DNA of 5,844 nt, taken from NCBI GenBank assembly GCA_039029915.1, contig JBCCFD010000485.1:1-5844 (forward strand), in the 5' to 3' direction. The DNA comes from QQUD01 sp039029915 (GTDB taxonomy: Bacteria > Chloroflexota > Anaerolineae > Promineifilales > Promineifilaceae). Positions 5,273-5,844 of this stretch are shown here, in pieces; the first letter of the stretch is position 1; each line of letters begins with the position of its first letter. The position numbers and the translations under genes were made by a program. The notes beneath the pieces are model-generated. The model saw only the letters and a list, made by a program, of their open reading frames with translations, did no database searches and was not told the origin of the DNA.

Positions 5273-5366
5273 AAGGGATTAGTTTTGTGATAGTAGATTT
5301 AGCTGGATGCAACTAGTTGAAGCTAGCTGAATGCGCAAAGCGACTTATAAACTCTTCCCAATTACC
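5253..5366. repeat. 10-base inverted repeat spanning the convergent spacer
   Basis: GGTAATTGGG (5253-5262) has its exact complement CCCAATTACC at 5357-5366. The right arm also starts a short run of near-heptamers (CAATTAC 5359, CGATTAC 5366). Between the arms, TAGCTGRATGC occurs twice (5300-5310, 5324-5334). No intrinsic terminator with a T-tract was found between these convergent genes. Confidence 0.5.
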
Positions 5367-5393
5367 GATTACTCGATTCGCTAACGGGATTCA

Positions 5394-5844
5394 CTATCCA
5401 TGTTCCCTAAATCCCTCAATTGAAGCTGCCCAGCCTTCGGCTTCATCATCCGGATGGTAGGGGATGTAATAGTTGGTACGGTCGACCATATTGCCAAAAC
5501 GCTCTTTGATAATGCCGGGTAGCTCGCTCCATTTGCCGGTAACCGCAAAGGCGTCGAGCATTTCGTCGGTGATGAGATTGCGCATTTGTTCCCACTCACC
5601 TGCCCGAGCGTGCTTGCTAAGCTGTTCGGCGGTGCCGACCCAGCCGTGCTGATCGGAAACAACGCGATAGGCGGGTGTGCTCATGTAGTAGCCAATTTGC
5701 TGACGTGATTCTTTTTCATACTCCTCAGCAGGTGTTTGTCAATCGGTTGGGACAGCAAAGACGGAGCAGTTAACGGTAATATCCTGACGAGAACGGCCGT
5801 TTTCCCCTAACGCCTCTTCCAAAGTTGGTAAAGCAAAATTCTCC
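5394..5844 (-). pseudogene. LLM-class F420-dependent oxidoreductase, C-terminal part, interrupted by in-frame TGA
   Basis: The reading frame enters from beyond 5844 and runs to TAG at 5396-5394. It gives 34 residues, a TGA codon at 5741-5739, then 114 residues. Both sides belong to one protein: the first piece (ALPTLEEALGENGRSRQDI, then VFAVPTD) and the second (QTPAEEYEKESRQQIGYY, STPAYRVV, HGW, LITDEMLDAFAVTG, RFGNMVDRTNYYIPY) match consecutive parts of the luciferase-like monooxygenase fold in the F420-dependent MSMEG_2256-like group. These enzymes use reduced or oxidised coenzyme F420 to act on unknown substrates. The stop falls in the loop between the strand and the helix of QTPAEEY. No frame shift is needed, and everything else is well conserved, so the lesion is a single codon: recent inactivation, a sequencing error, or read-through (the base after TGA is C, a leaky context). 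A restart at ATG 5684 would give only 96 residues, not a working barrel. The N-terminal F420-binding part is outside the window. Confidence 0.85.

Noticed and set aside
5700..5741. TGA at 5741-5739 as a selenocysteine codon
   Set aside because: I see no stable bacterial SECIS-like stem directly after the TGA, and the position is in a loop with no known redox role in this family.

Overview
The window carries six protein genes from a free-living bacterium: two short-chain dehydrogenase/reductases (SDRs), one small unrecognised protein, one membrane sugar-phosphate transferase, one secreted or anchored S41 protease, and the tail of a luciferase-like F420-dependent oxidoreductase. The gene set, roughly 50% GC coding sequence and repeat-filled intergenic regions suggest an uncultured Chloroflexota (Anaerolineae-like) genome. 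This is an inference from family composition; there is no rRNA, ribosomal protein or other marker to fix taxonomy.

Layout. (1) 1-326, minus: N-terminal 108 residues of a classical SDR, cut by the window edge. (2) 327-768: a 442-bp divergent intergenic region with an AT-rich block, two copies of a palindromic element, a GC-rich hairpin, and short tandem arrays of period 8, 9 and 7. (3) 769-1560, plus: a complete divergent SDR lacking the Tyr/Lys catalytic pair, ended by a strong intrinsic terminator at 1599-1627. (4) 1778-2089, plus: an AT-rich 103-residue ORF that resembles a stripped-down NAD-binding domain of 6-phosphogluconate dehydrogenase. (5) 2090-2228: two back-to-back perfect hairpins between convergent genes. 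(6) 2229-3752, minus: a WcaJ/WbaP-type polyprenyl-phosphate sugar phosphotransferase whose last residues are encoded by a heptanucleotide repeat. (7) 3753-4003: divergent region built of a period-7 then a period-8 array. (8) 4004-5236, plus: a carboxyl-terminal processing protease with intact Ser/Lys/Gln active site. (9) 5237-5393: short repeat-rich convergent spacer. (10) 5394-5844, minus: C-terminal part of an F420-dependent oxidoreductase interrupted by one in-frame TGA.

The genes do not form one pathway or one operon. Orientation changes at almost every junction, and each gene has its own ribosome-binding site and spacer. The sugar transferase points to exopolysaccharide synthesis and the protease to envelope protein processing; the redox enzymes have no assignable substrate.

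The most notable signals are genome-scale ones: degenerate tandem arrays of 7-9 bp in most of the larger intergenic spacers (resembling the STRR sequences of filamentous cyanobacteria), an over-represented palindrome CGGCCG (extended form AACGGCCGTT, resembling the cyanobacterial HIP1 in behaviour), the degenerate 6PGDH-like small protein, and the in-frame TGA. I see no defence system, CRISPR array, transposase, tRNA or rRNA.
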